37,757 nucleotides of DNA, from positions 1 to 37,757 of the forward strand of contig CASFRM010000017.1 in the NCBI GenBank assembly GCA_949297185.1, read 5' to 3'. This DNA is from an uncultured Pseudomonadota bacterium. GTDB lineage: Bacteria; Pseudomonadota; Alphaproteobacteria; RF32; CAG-239. Shown here one piece after another: positions 14,896-23,341 of the stretch; within the stretch, counting starts at the first letter, position 1; each line of letters starts with the position of its first letter. The notes beneath the pieces were generated by a model, which was given only the letters and a program-made list of their open reading frames with translations, had not been told where the DNA came from and did not search any database. The translations under genes were made by a program, and so were the position numbers.

Positions 14896-15792
14896 TTATT
14901 CTCCTTGTTGCTCTTTTAGCTTAACGGCTTCATCATATTTGACCATTAAAAAGCCGTCTTCATTTTCGCTAACAGCCTGAGGGTTAACTTCTCTGACTTC
15001 TTGGGCTATCAGCCCAATTTGTGAAACCGGTGAACCTTTGAAGTTGAAACAATAAACCGTCAATCCGTTGTTCAGTTTTCCAACGGCCTTAATGTTTTCC
15101 TTTAGTCTGATGTCTGACAACATCAACCCTTGCAACGCTCCTCCTATAACCTGATTTCCAAAAGCAGCCTGTGCACTATCATTATAACTTTTGTTCTGTG
15201 ATATGCGGTTATCGGCTCCGCTTTGAATGTTGTATTTGTCCATAGCTATGTCGTAACCGGAATATGAATTACTCAAGGCCTTGAGTAACTGACTGATATA
15301 ATTGCTTTGTGCCTTATTACTAAAATCTGCGGCATTAATTGAATCTTGCAAGCTATTGGAATAAGCATTTTGTCCGTTTAATACCGATTGGTATGCGGCC
15401 TGATTTAATGCTGCATTTTGACTGTCTTGCAAATCACTCATGGCTCTGGAATATGCATCGGAACCTATGGTTATGCCTTTATTGGCCAGTGAGGCTGCCA
15501 AATCCGAGGTCTGATTGGCAAACTGAGGCTGCAACTTATCCAAATAAGATTGATATGTAGCCTGCTCAGCTCTTTGTCTTGCCGCATCAGAGGCGGTTAC
15601 TCCGAAATTATAATTGCCCATATTGCTCAACTGTTTTGAGGCGTCGGCAGCATATGCGGTTAAGTTATTTAAAGTATTATCATAATTTGTGGTGTTGTAG
15701 TTATTCAAATAATTCAATATCTCTTTTTCCGAATCAAACATTGATGTATCGGCGCCGCCGGCTCCGAATACTTTTCCTATTGCTTTACTCAT
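14896..15792 (-). CDS. Gln/Ala-rich tail protein with S74 chaperone domain
   Basis: 298 residues. The first ~220 are helical and rich in Asn, Gln, Ala and Tyr, without the beta-helix expected of a tailspike. The C-terminal ~75 residues form an intramolecular chaperone (peptidase S74) domain: LSDIRLKENIKAVGKL, then FKGSPVSQIGLIAQEVREVNP. S226 and K231 of the S-D-x-R-L-K motif are the self-cleavage dyad and both are kept, so autocleavage is likely. I start at 15792, with AAGG upstream. Position after the gp10-like gene also allows an ejection or internal protein role for the N-terminal part. Confidence 0.75.
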   Translation of the reverse strand: MSKAIGKVFGAGGADTSMFDSEKEILNYLNNYNTTNYDNTLNNLTAYAADASKQLSNMGNYNFGVTASDAARQRAEQATYQSYLDKLQPQFANQTSDLAASLANKGITIGSDAYSRAMSDLQDSQNAALNQAAYQSVLNGQNAYSNSLQDSINAADFSNKAQSNYISQLLKALSNSYSGYDIAMDKYNIQSGADNRISQNKSYNDSAQAAFGNQVIGGALQGLMLSDIRLKENIKAVGKLNNGLTVYCFNFKGSPVSQIGLIAQEVREVNPQAVSENEDGFLMVKYDEAVKLKEQQGE

Positions 15793-16235
15793 TTGTGTTT
15801 TCCTTTCCATTTGTTTTCTGTTGTTAACATGCCATAAAAATAACAATCCGCTCCGTCATCTCTAAAATGACGAAGTTTTCCTTCGCGTACAAAACCCAAT
15901 TTTTCAACCAAATTTATGCACGCAATATTATCGGTATTAACCAAAAGGTTAATCCGCTTGGCTTTGAAATAATCAAAAGCCAGAGAAAATACCGCCGTTA
16001 AAATCCGGCGATTACACCATCTTTTATCGGAGGTGTATATAGTCCACCACAGGTCTTGCCCTGCTCTGATATCGTGATATATCAAACCGCCGATTATCTT
16101 GCCTGACACTACAAAACCTATGGTATAATGATTGCCCAGCCATTGTTCATCAAATCCTAATCCTTGGCAGACCAATGATGTTATTTGACCGTTGCAATCC
16201 AAAATCATATTACAAGACGCCGCTGGCTTGTTCAT
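15789..16235 (-). CDS. Phage-encoded GNAT acetyltransferase
   Basis: 148 residues of the GCN5-related fold: IGFVVSGKIIGGLIYHDI (strands 2-4), WWTIYTSDKRWCNRRILTAVFSLAFDYF at the acetyl-CoA loop (R-x-x-x-R-I/A form, degenerate from Q-x-x-G-x-G/A), and NTDNIACINLVEKLGFVREGKLRHF, typical of the RimJ/RimL subgroup. Start chosen at 16235, after GGGGG. It overlaps both neighbours inside the structural operon, so it is made with particle proteins. It could acetylate a virion or host protein; the substrate is unknown. Confidence 0.75.
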   Translation of the reverse strand: MNKPAASCNMILDCNGQITSLVCQGLGFDEQWLGNHYTIGFVVSGKIIGGLIYHDIRAGQDLWWTIYTSDKRWCNRRILTAVFSLAFDYFKAKRINLLVNTDNIACINLVEKLGFVREGKLRHFRDDGADCYFYGMLTTENKWKGKHK

Positions 16236-17763
16236 AGCGTACCCCCGTGTCAAACCATTCAATTAAATTGCCGCGAGTTTTTGTCTTAAAAACTATAGAC
16301 GCCTTAAAACCGGTGGCTGAGTTGGCTATCCATTGCGAACGAATTGTCCCTTTCAGGGTTTGCCATTTGGTGCCTATAGGCTTGTCCAAGCACGACCACT
16401 TAGCCTCGTTCCATTTGGTTATACCGACACTGCCGACATTTTCGGCATAGTTGGCCTTGCGTTCCTCAAAATCCATGTTGGTGTAGATTACCAAAGCATA
16501 TTTGGTCGATGACTTGGTGCGAGGATTTAGAAGCTGTATCTTTTTTAATCCTGCCGTTCCCAAATTGCTAAAGGCTTGCTGAACTTCGCCTAAAATATGG
16601 TTGCCGTCGTCGGAATAACCGTCATCAAACAAATAAACGCCATATTCAGAACCAAAATAAAGCCTGCCCTCAAAATTGCCCCAGCAATATGATTTGATGT
16701 TGGTAAAGCGACACCATGCCCCGCTGGTTAGGTTCAAAACATGTTGTTCAAAACCTCGCGACAATGGGACATTAAACAAACAATAACCTCCTTTGCTGTA
16801 TATGATACCTTGCCACCCATCTTTATTTTTGTTTTGACTGGTGCGTTCCAGTACCAAGCCTCTTATCTTATCGGAAAATGCAACCGCCGAACTTCCGGCT
16901 TGATTAAGCGGCAAAACCTTTGATAACGGCAGATAACCTTCTTCGGTAATTATGACAATGTCGCCTTGATATTGAAATGTGCAATTATACCCTATCGGTC
17001 TGGATATTTTATAGGTACCTTTCAATTCCCATGCCGTTGCCGATGACGGATTGGTACCGGAATAGATAATTACCTCACCTTCGGAAGTAATAAATACCGT
17101 CAAATCATCTATCCCTTGCCCTCCGTCAACGGTCCAGCAACATACCGCTATCAAATGACCGCCAAATCTCGCGACCTGACTTAAGTCTATACTGCTTAGG
17201 TTGCCGGCGATGTTTCCTGCTTCGGAGGCATACCATATCCGCATGGCTCCTTTTTCGACAAACCATAAAAACTGCTTGGATACCGTTCCGGAAATTATTT
17301 TTTCTGCCACTAAATTATTGTTGGAAAATTCCCAATCAACAAATTTATCTTCGCCATTTTCATCAACATAAAAAACTTTGGGTTTATCTACCCCGTTCAT
17401 AAAAAACAGCCGGTCTTTGTATTGTATGGTTTGGCAACGATTTTCCTGAAACTCGACATCGTAGGTCTTTACATTGAGCTTAGAGGTCAGATTATAAGCT
17501 TTGCCTTCTGCAATACCGATAAACCTCTTATCGTTATACTTATTATAAGAAACCAAAGTCAGAAACTTTTTGTCATTTTTGAAATAGCAACTATAACCTT
17601 TGCGCAAAGAAACTTTGGTATCATAAGGAATATAATTATCCAAAACTATGGCATCATCGGCAGCCATATTATCCAAACTGTCACGGACATTAAGGCCTCC
17701 GACCGGAGATGGCAAAGTATAGTTTATGGACTTGTTTCCTCTATTTATCTGTCGGTTTAACAT
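16210..17763 (-). CDS. Tail nozzle / DNA stabilisation protein (gp10-like)
   Basis: 517 residues, beta-rich with many repeated aromatic/Gly strands, consistent with a beta-propeller. It begins with PSPVGGLNVRDSLDNMAADDAIVLDNYIPY, the signature of podovirus head-closure proteins of the P22 gp10 type, where VGGLN precedes D-A-x-x-L-D-N. Later segments such as LKGTYKISRPIGYN and AGLKKIQLLNPRT follow the same family. It would seal the head below the adaptor and form the short tail tube. The start overlaps the gp4-like gene by 23 bases, with GGGAG upstream. Confidence 0.75.
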   Translation of the reverse strand: MLNRQINRGNKSINYTLPSPVGGLNVRDSLDNMAADDAIVLDNYIPYDTKVSLRKGYSCYFKNDKKFLTLVSYNKYNDKRFIGIAEGKAYNLTSKLNVKTYDVEFQENRCQTIQYKDRLFFMNGVDKPKVFYVDENGEDKFVDWEFSNNNLVAEKIISGTVSKQFLWFVEKGAMRIWYASEAGNIAGNLSSIDLSQVARFGGHLIAVCCWTVDGGQGIDDLTVFITSEGEVIIYSGTNPSSATAWELKGTYKISRPIGYNCTFQYQGDIVIITEEGYLPLSKVLPLNQAGSSAVAFSDKIRGLVLERTSQNKNKDGWQGIIYSKGGYCLFNVPLSRGFEQHVLNLTSGAWCRFTNIKSYCWGNFEGRLYFGSEYGVYLFDDGYSDDGNHILGEVQQAFSNLGTAGLKKIQLLNPRTKSSTKYALVIYTNMDFEERKANYAENVGSVGITKWNEAKWSCLDKPIGTKWQTLKGTIRSQWIANSATGFKASIVFKTKTRGNLIEWFDTGVRYEQASGVL

Positions 17764-18457
17764 TGATGGTTACTCCCGCTTCGGTAATATCCGCAAAACT
17801 GCCGGATAAGTTGATATCTTTGACTGCAAGTGTGGTGGCAAAACGTTTCTTTAGCTCGCGTTCGTATTCACTAAATTCTTCGGTGTAGTCCATGCCGTTT
17901 CTTTTTAGCCAGCGCCACAAAATCCCCAGCTTGACCAGATATTCGTCAAATATCGGAACATCAGTATTTTTACCGATTGTGCTTTTTTCGGCCCACCCTT
18001 TCTGAGCGTCAAGGCAAACTACATTGCTGCGGTATTGAAATACTATTTTTATTCCGTCGGCCGGCGGGGTTAAAAATTTTATCATCCCGTTTTGAATGAT
18101 AAATTTGGTATCGGTGCTATTTTCACAAAAATATTTTTCACGCATCCAGTCTTCGGGATTAATTGCTCCGATGACTTTTTCCGAGCTGTCTTTGATATAA
18201 ATCGTATTGTTCAAAATGCTGTAAAAATCGGGACATACCGCTTCAAGCAAGTAGTTGCATCTGCCGCCAGAGGTTAAAAGAACACCTTCTTTGGTCAACT
18301 CTTGCCAATCGCCATAACGCAGCAAACTATCCAAGGTGGATTTGGCCACACTTAAGAAAATGCTGTCTTGCTGAGATGCAGAGTTAAACAAATCTTCCGG
18401 TCTTTTAGTGGCGGCTAAATCTGCTACTTCCTGACATATTTCCAATATTGACTTCAT
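17741..18457 (-). CDS. Head-to-tail adaptor (P22 gp4-like)
   Basis: 238 residues. The helical N-terminus (ILEICQEVADLAATKRPEDLFNS, then AKSTLDSLLRYGDWQELTKEG) and the central beta segment match podovirus adaptor proteins that bind under the portal ring. Pattern P-x-D-F-Y-S-I-L-N near 75 and DEYLVKLGILWRWLKRNGMDY near 172 are family-like. It follows capsid and a small conserved gene and precedes the gp10-like gene, the P22-type order. Start overlaps the upstream gene stop by 4 bases. Confidence 0.75.
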   Translation of the reverse strand: MKSILEICQEVADLAATKRPEDLFNSASQQDSIFLSVAKSTLDSLLRYGDWQELTKEGVLLTSGGRCNYLLEAVCPDFYSILNNTIYIKDSSEKVIGAINPEDWMREKYFCENSTDTKFIIQNGMIKFLTPPADGIKIVFQYRSNVVCLDAQKGWAEKSTIGKNTDVPIFDEYLVKLGILWRWLKRNGMDYTEEFSEYERELKKRFATTLAVKDINLSGSFADITEAGVTINVKPTDK

Positions 18458-19011
18458 TTCTTTTTTCTCCTTTCTGGTTTGGTCTTGAGACGAGAAATTT
18501 CTGCTTCTAAATCGGCAATCTTGCGGCGATACTTTTCTTCTAATGCCGCAATATCAACACCTTGTTTAATCATCTTATTGCCGGAGATGAACTTTTTAGC
18601 TAAACCAGCCTCGGCAGTAAGCCCTAAATTTTTGATTTTGTCTTCATCCAATGAAGCCAAAGTTTCAATCGTAAATACTCCGTGGCATTTACAACTTTCA
18701 ATTTCACTCGCGGTCAAAAAGGCAAATTCTTCCAGCGGTGTACCTTCGGCAATTTGCTTTTGCGAAAGCTGATATCGTGCATACTCAAGCGGAAAACGAT
18801 TTATTTTTTCCTCTGTTGCCGGTTGGTCAAAAACTTCGGTCGTGTTGTCTTTAATTCTGATTTCGCAATAGCAAACATCTTTGAATATCGGTAATCCGTC
18901 CGCCGATAGTTCGCCGGTTTTGACCGCCCGATTATAAAATCTGGCTGCGACATGATTGTCTGTTCGATTTTTGCTTTGCTCAATCAGATTTTGATAAGTT
19001 GCAAAATCCAT
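18454..19011 (-). CDS. Conserved head-region phage protein
   Basis: 185 residues, no named function. The pattern is one I recall from proteins next to podovirus capsid genes: VCYCEIRIKDNTTEV, then KINRFPLEYARYQ, GTPLEEFAFLTASEIESCK, and FTIETLASLDEDKIKNLGL, ending in a basic coiled coil (KYRRKIADLEAEISRLKTK). The middle looks like a helix-hairpin segment and the tail might bind DNA. It lies downstream of a terminator that follows the capsid gene, so it should be made at a lower level than capsid. It could be a head decoration or assembly factor. Confidence 0.6.
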   Translation of the reverse strand: MDFATYQNLIEQSKNRTDNHVAARFYNRAVKTGELSADGLPIFKDVCYCEIRIKDNTTEVFDQPATEEKINRFPLEYARYQLSQKQIAEGTPLEEFAFLTASEIESCKCHGVFTIETLASLDEDKIKNLGLTAEAGLAKKFISGNKMIKQGVDIAALEEKYRRKIADLEAEISRLKTKPERRKKK

Positions 19012-19032
19012 AATTTTCTCCTTACTCTGATA

Positions 19033-19070
19033 AAAAAGAGGAGAAGTTTTATAAACCTCTCCCCTTTTTT
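19033..19070 (-). terminator. Attenuating terminator after the capsid gene
   Basis: On the minus strand a stem of about 9 bp (one G-U) plus an A/U extension is followed by T6, in the 88-base gap between capsid and the next head gene. It probably sets a high capsid-to-downstream ratio, as in many phages. Confidence 0.7.
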
Positions 19071-19099
19071 TACTTACATGATCGTGACTCGTTTTATGA

Positions 19100-20068
19100 T
19101 TATGCCGGTGAGTTAATCAATACACCTTGCAATGCAGCATTAGACAAAGTCATATTACCGGCCCAACCGATGATACGATACATAGCATCTTGGTTAACCG
19201 CCATTCTGTCGCCGCCGATTACTTTCATATTGCGATCTTTATGCGGGCGCAAATAAATGTAATTGGTGTTCAAGAAATACATATGGTTTTCCGGACAATG
19301 ACCTCCTTGGCCTCCGTCAAAAATAACATCGGCACCTTTGAATTTGAGGTTTGAAAATCCGGCATCTGCCATTGTAGTATCGGTGTATCTGGCCATCGGC
19401 TGTAAGGCTTGTTCAAAAGCCGAATAAAGCTTATCATCTGCTACAATCAAATCCGGTTTGTCAACACCACGAGAGCAATTCAAGTACATCTCATTCATAG
19501 CTTGCAAAATATTGCTGCTGTTGAGCTCCGAAACGGTTTTGGATTGGTTACGCCAAAATTCGTTGCCTCCGGTGGCTCGGTTGATGTTACCTACCGTACC
19601 GGTGGTCGGATCATCGGCTACCAATAATTTCAAACCGCCGATGGCTTTACCGTCTGATGCGGTACCATCACCGTACAAAGCGGCAGAAAGCTGGTTGCGC
19701 ATGGTCTTTTCGGCGTTTTGAATGCGTTTTTCCATCAACTCCATTACTCTGGCATGACCTGAGTTTTTGAGCAAGTCTTCGCCCGAAACCGCTACCGGAA
19801 CCGCACACAATTTAATTGCATATTCGGCTGCCGAAAAAAGCTGTTTGGGAGTGTAGCTGATGGTATCAAAACCAGAATACCAAACCATATCGCCTTCACC
19901 ATATTCCAATTCTTCCAAAATTTTGGAACCGCCGGAAATGGTACGGATGTTGTCTTTGGATTTGAGCTTGGATAACAGAGCGTTGTTTTTAGAAATGTTA
20001 TCTGCCAATTTCTCGGCTCTGGATTCAAGAGTTGTAGTAAACAAATCACCATAATTTGAGTTTGCCAT
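19100..20068 (-). CDS. Major capsid protein
   Basis: 322 residues, probably HK97 fold. It opens MANSNYGDLFTTTLESRA, has the family-like segments ISGGSKILEELEYGEGDMVWYSGFDTISY and AEYAIKLCAVPVAVSGEDLLKNSG, and a C-terminal VIGGDRMAVNQDAMYRIIGWAGNMTLSNAALQG. It follows the scaffold gene and precedes the adaptor block. AGAAGGA is well spaced before the ATG and an attenuator follows, both fitting the most abundant particle protein. It lacks the long N-terminal delta domain of HK97, consistent with the separate scaffold gene. Confidence 0.85.
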   Translation of the reverse strand: MANSNYGDLFTTTLESRAEKLADNISKNNALLSKLKSKDNIRTISGGSKILEELEYGEGDMVWYSGFDTISYTPKQLFSAAEYAIKLCAVPVAVSGEDLLKNSGHARVMELMEKRIQNAEKTMRNQLSAALYGDGTASDGKAIGGLKLLVADDPTTGTVGNINRATGGNEFWRNQSKTVSELNSSNILQAMNEMYLNCSRGVDKPDLIVADDKLYSAFEQALQPMARYTDTTMADAGFSNLKFKGADVIFDGGQGGHCPENHMYFLNTNYIYLRPHKDRNMKVIGGDRMAVNQDAMYRIIGWAGNMTLSNAALQGVLINSPA

Positions 20069-20100
20069 TTATTTTTTCCTTCTAAAAAAAATTGTTATTA

Positions 20101-20970
20101 TTATTCATCGTCACATAATGCCGCAAAACGCATCTCAAGCTCTTCACGGAGACTTAAGTTCTTGGTATCAATCTCGCCTCGTCCCTTGGGAGCAAACGAA
20201 GCTTCTTTTGATTTCTTGGCATCTTTGCTTTTAAGCTCCAATGCGGCTTGAGAACGTTCGTTGATTAGTTTATCTCTGGTAGATGCATTGAACCAAACCG
20301 CGGTGTCGTATGCATCTTGGAGATTGTTTGCCATGCCCTTGGAAAGCAAATCATAAATGTCTTTTACGACTTCCCCAAAGAATGGGTGCTTCTGTTTGCC
20401 GTTTTCATCAAGTTCACGAGCAAATTCTTCGATCTGTCTTTGGACAACTTGATCGGCCAAAGCAGAGCTAAGCTGTTGCTGCGGTCTGACAACAGTTGAA
20501 GAATTGTTGGGAGTTGAACCGATATTTACTTTATAGACATCGGCCAACATTTTTATGGTATCTGCCGGATTGCTGCTTAGCATATGGTCAATCTCTGCCA
20601 TCTTATTAAGCCAATCGCTTGCCGAGGTGATACCATAATTGCGAAGTTCAGATGAGCGAGCAGCATAGATATCATCTATGTGCTTGTAGGCTCCGGTTCT
20701 TTCGCGTAATTCGCCAAAGCCTTTATCAACCTCTTGCTCGCGAATGTGCAGATATTTGCGCCATTCTTGCGGCAATGAAGCAAAGCTTTCGGCAAATTCT
20801 TTCTGATAACTTTTAGGGGCGGATAAATATTCATCCGCCCCTTCGTTATCTTCATTTGATTTTTTGGTTTCCGTTACAGAAGATGTTTCTTCTTTAATGG
20901 TCTCGTCATCGTCAGAGGTTATATTCAGCTCTTTGGCGATGCTTTCAAGTTCTTCTCTGATTTCACTCAT
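20101..20970 (-). CDS. Scaffolding protein
   Basis: 289 residues, highly charged and mostly helical, with an acidic N-terminus (SDDDETIKEETSSV), a central YLSAPKSYQKEFAESFASLPQEWRKYLHIREQEVDKGF and a basic patch followed by an acidic end. This pattern, together with a place between portal and capsid, is that of podovirus scaffolds, which line the procapsid and leave or are cleaved before packaging. Start chosen at 20970, where AAGGA fits. The ATG overlaps the stop of the preceding small gene. Confidence 0.75.
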   Translation of the reverse strand: MSEIREELESIAKELNITSDDDETIKEETSSVTETKKSNEDNEGADEYLSAPKSYQKEFAESFASLPQEWRKYLHIREQEVDKGFGELRERTGAYKHIDDIYAARSSELRNYGITSASDWLNKMAEIDHMLSSNPADTIKMLADVYKVNIGSTPNNSSTVVRPQQQLSSALADQVVQRQIEEFARELDENGKQKHPFFGEVVKDIYDLLSKGMANNLQDAYDTAVWFNASTRDKLINERSQAALELKSKDAKKSKEASFAPKGRGEIDTKNLSLREELEMRFAALCDDE

Positions 20971-21193
20971 TCCATATCCTTTTTTTATATTGTTGAACAA
21001 TGTCGGCAAAAATATCTTTTTGCCGTTCTCTTTCTTTATTCTCGCGAATATGCTTCATATATTCGGGAGAATAGTCTGACTGTGCCGTTAAATTGTTGGC
21101 ACGCAGATAACGGTCGATTTCAAAACTTGAGGTTGCAACCGAACCGTCCGGCAAAACTACTTCTGCCGAAAATTCTTTACTGAAATATGTCAT
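20963..21193 (-). CDS. Small phage protein between portal and scaffold
   Basis: 76 residues, unknown. A beta-like start (FSAEVVLPDGSVATSSFEIDRYLRANNL) leads to a charged helix (YMKHIRENKERERQKDIFADIVQQYKK). Such small genes between portal and scaffold are common in this kind of phage. It begins 5 bases after the portal stop and ends inside the scaffold start. Confidence 0.6.
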   Translation of the reverse strand: MTYFSKEFSAEVVLPDGSVATSSFEIDRYLRANNLTAQSDYSPEYMKHIRENKERERQKDIFADIVQQYKKRIWNE

Positions 21194-21198
21194 TTTAA

Positions 21199-23058
21199 TT
21201 ACTCAAAATTTTTGACCATGCCGGTAGAAATATCGCCGCCTTTACCATTTATTTTTAAGGCGGTCTGTAATTCCATCTCCTTATTGGTCAACAGATTTTT
21301 GTTGTTTTCTTGATTTTGCTTAAAGAGCAATTCGGCCTTTTTAATCTCGTTTTGCTCTTTTTTGATTGCATAGTCTTGTTCGTTTTTGCGTTGTTCAATC
21401 TCCAAAGCAATAATTTGCTTATCGGGCTGTGTCGGAGTTACAGGTTCCGGTGCAGACAACTCGGCTGCAATTTTATCAAAACAGCTTTCCAGCACATTTT
21501 CGTACTGTCTGGCATTGGATAAACAAGAAACCACACCGCCTATCATCTGGCGGTATAATTCCAATAATGCCGGTTGTTTGCTCACGATATCAAAGGCCTG
21601 ACCTATCATGGTGTGAATGGTGGTTATGGCTTCGATATTGTTTTTAGCTTTATCGCCTTCGCCAAATCTGACATCGCTTTCAACGCCTAAGACCATATCT
21701 CTCAGCTTGTCGGACTTTAACAGTTCAACCGCTAACAAAGCCTCGGGTTGCAACCTTTCTTCTTTGGGCAAAAAGGCTAGCAACTTATCCTTATCAAAAC
21801 ATTCACAGATAATTTCGGCTTTGATACGGAAAATCTCGCCGATAAATCTTTGCATATCGTTTTGTCTGTCTTGATTTCTTAAAGTTCCAAAATTGGTCTT
21901 TTTGGTAACCGCGGTTGCTGTTTCGGCTGCATTGGAGCTGCCGCGCATTATATCACTGACACCGGTTATTTCATAAATTGCGGAAATTATGTCCTGACGA
22001 CGACTTGCTAAAGATTGCAAGGCATTTATGTATTGCTCAATAGGCATAAAATCGACAATATTTTTAATACCGCCGGCAGATTTCAAGCGATCAAAATCTG
22101 AGATGCTGACTAAGGTTATATCTTTATTTAAGATATTTCCCAATTCCGGAAAAGCATTGTCATAACAGCCGGAAATCTTGATGGCTTTCATGGTCTTTTC
22201 CATTCTTGTCGTAACTCCGTCAAGCTCATCTAACAGCGGTTTTAACTGAGAATAATCCGGTATCGGAATAATGCTGTCGTTAGTGGTTGTGGCAAATAAC
22301 GGCTTGGGCATGGGATAAAATCCGTTGATTGTCAAACCGTCTTCAATCACTCTCAAAAACTTGTAAGGCGAAGATTTGCTAACATACAAAATGCGTCCGC
22401 TTTCTTTATCCCAGATTTCATAAACTTCAAAAGACTTAACTTCTTTATCTTTGGCTTCTTTCATATCAAAGCATATATCTTCATCAAAATATTTACAGGC
22501 CTCCTTAAAGCTCATGTAATGCTTGAGGGCAAACCAACGGCAATCTTCCCAAATTCCAACCTTATCAGAATCGGCAATAAAATATATCGGGTCGACATAT
22601 TCGGTGTTAACCTGCTCGTCAATCTTAACTTCCAAAGTGTTGCCGTTCATATCTTCTATAAGCCCAAAACTCGGACGATATCTTTCAATTACCAAACCAC
22701 AGCCGCCTAACAAAAAATCGTTACGGGCATATTTGATAACACTGTCAAAATCGAACTGCTCCAAATCCCAAATGAGAGCTTTTTCCAACATACGACAAGC
22801 AAGATTGTGAACTTTGTCGGTTGATTTTTCTCTCCTTTCTACATAGGGTTTGGGTTGGGTAAAATATAAAAACGGCTTTAGAGTTTCAACCGTTGACCAA
22901 AAAATATTTTGCTTATCTCTTTTGGTTTCATTGCGATAATATTTGCGGATATCTCCGATTAATTTGTGATAGTCGGCATAATGTTCCTCGGCCTTGTTTA
23001 TTTTTTTGAGCCATTCCGCAACCTCGGAATCGATTTTTGATATTTCTTTTTTACTCAT
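21199..23058 (-). CDS. Portal protein (P22 gp1-like)
   Basis: 619 residues; twelve copies would form the DNA gate of the head. The N-terminus reads EEHYADYHKLIGDIRKYYRNETKRDKQNIFWSTVETLKPFLYFTQPKPYVERR, typical of P22-type portals, followed by ENAQYVDPIYF-like clip residues and a long C-terminal helical, Gln/Lys/Glu-rich barrel (IALEIEQRKNEQDYAIKKEQ). Start taken at 23058 (AGGAG nine bases upstream), which overlaps the co-chaperonin gene by 8 bases (ATGAGTAA), implying translational coupling. Confidence 0.85.
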   Translation of the reverse strand: MSKKEISKIDSEVAEWLKKINKAEEHYADYHKLIGDIRKYYRNETKRDKQNIFWSTVETLKPFLYFTQPKPYVERREKSTDKVHNLACRMLEKALIWDLEQFDFDSVIKYARNDFLLGGCGLVIERYRPSFGLIEDMNGNTLEVKIDEQVNTEYVDPIYFIADSDKVGIWEDCRWFALKHYMSFKEACKYFDEDICFDMKEAKDKEVKSFEVYEIWDKESGRILYVSKSSPYKFLRVIEDGLTINGFYPMPKPLFATTTNDSIIPIPDYSQLKPLLDELDGVTTRMEKTMKAIKISGCYDNAFPELGNILNKDITLVSISDFDRLKSAGGIKNIVDFMPIEQYINALQSLASRRQDIISAIYEITGVSDIMRGSSNAAETATAVTKKTNFGTLRNQDRQNDMQRFIGEIFRIKAEIICECFDKDKLLAFLPKEERLQPEALLAVELLKSDKLRDMVLGVESDVRFGEGDKAKNNIEAITTIHTMIGQAFDIVSKQPALLELYRQMIGGVVSCLSNARQYENVLESCFDKIAAELSAPEPVTPTQPDKQIIALEIEQRKNEQDYAIKKEQNEIKKAELLFKQNQENNKNLLTNKEMELQTALKINGKGGDISTGMVKNFE

Positions 23059-23308
23059 CTTCAAATACTCCTAAAATTGAATTTTCTCTGACCACGACAA
23101 CATCTTTGTCATAGCTTGGCAGTTCATCAAACATATGAAACAAAACTTTGTCGCCTGTTTTTACGGAAACAACATCCGAGCCGACACTTTCAACTCGTCC
23201 GATGTTGCGACTTTGGTGATAGTCTTCTGTTAAAATAATACCGCCGGAAGTGGCGGTAGTTTCTGGTTCGAGCCGAATAAACACCCGATCTGATATTGCT
23301 TTTATCAT
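23051..23308 (-). CDS. Phage GroES-like co-chaperonin
   Basis: 85 residues of the Cpn10 fold: AISDRVFIRLEPETTATSGGIILTED carries the start strand and the GroEL-contacting mobile loop with its G-G-I-I-L tripeptide. Then come NIGRVESVGSDVVSVKTGDKVLF and ENSILGVFEDE, all in register with GroES. It is slightly shorter than host GroES (about 95). Between terL and portal, and coupled to portal, it likely replaces host GroES to fold capsid or portal proteins, as T4 gp31 does. AAGGA precedes the ATG. Confidence 0.85.
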   Translation of the reverse strand: MIKAISDRVFIRLEPETTATSGGIILTEDYHQSRNIGRVESVGSDVVSVKTGDKVLFHMFDELPSYDKDVVVVRENSILGVFEDE

Positions 23309-23341
23309 TTGTTTTTTCCTTTTATTTAGAGTTTGTGAATT

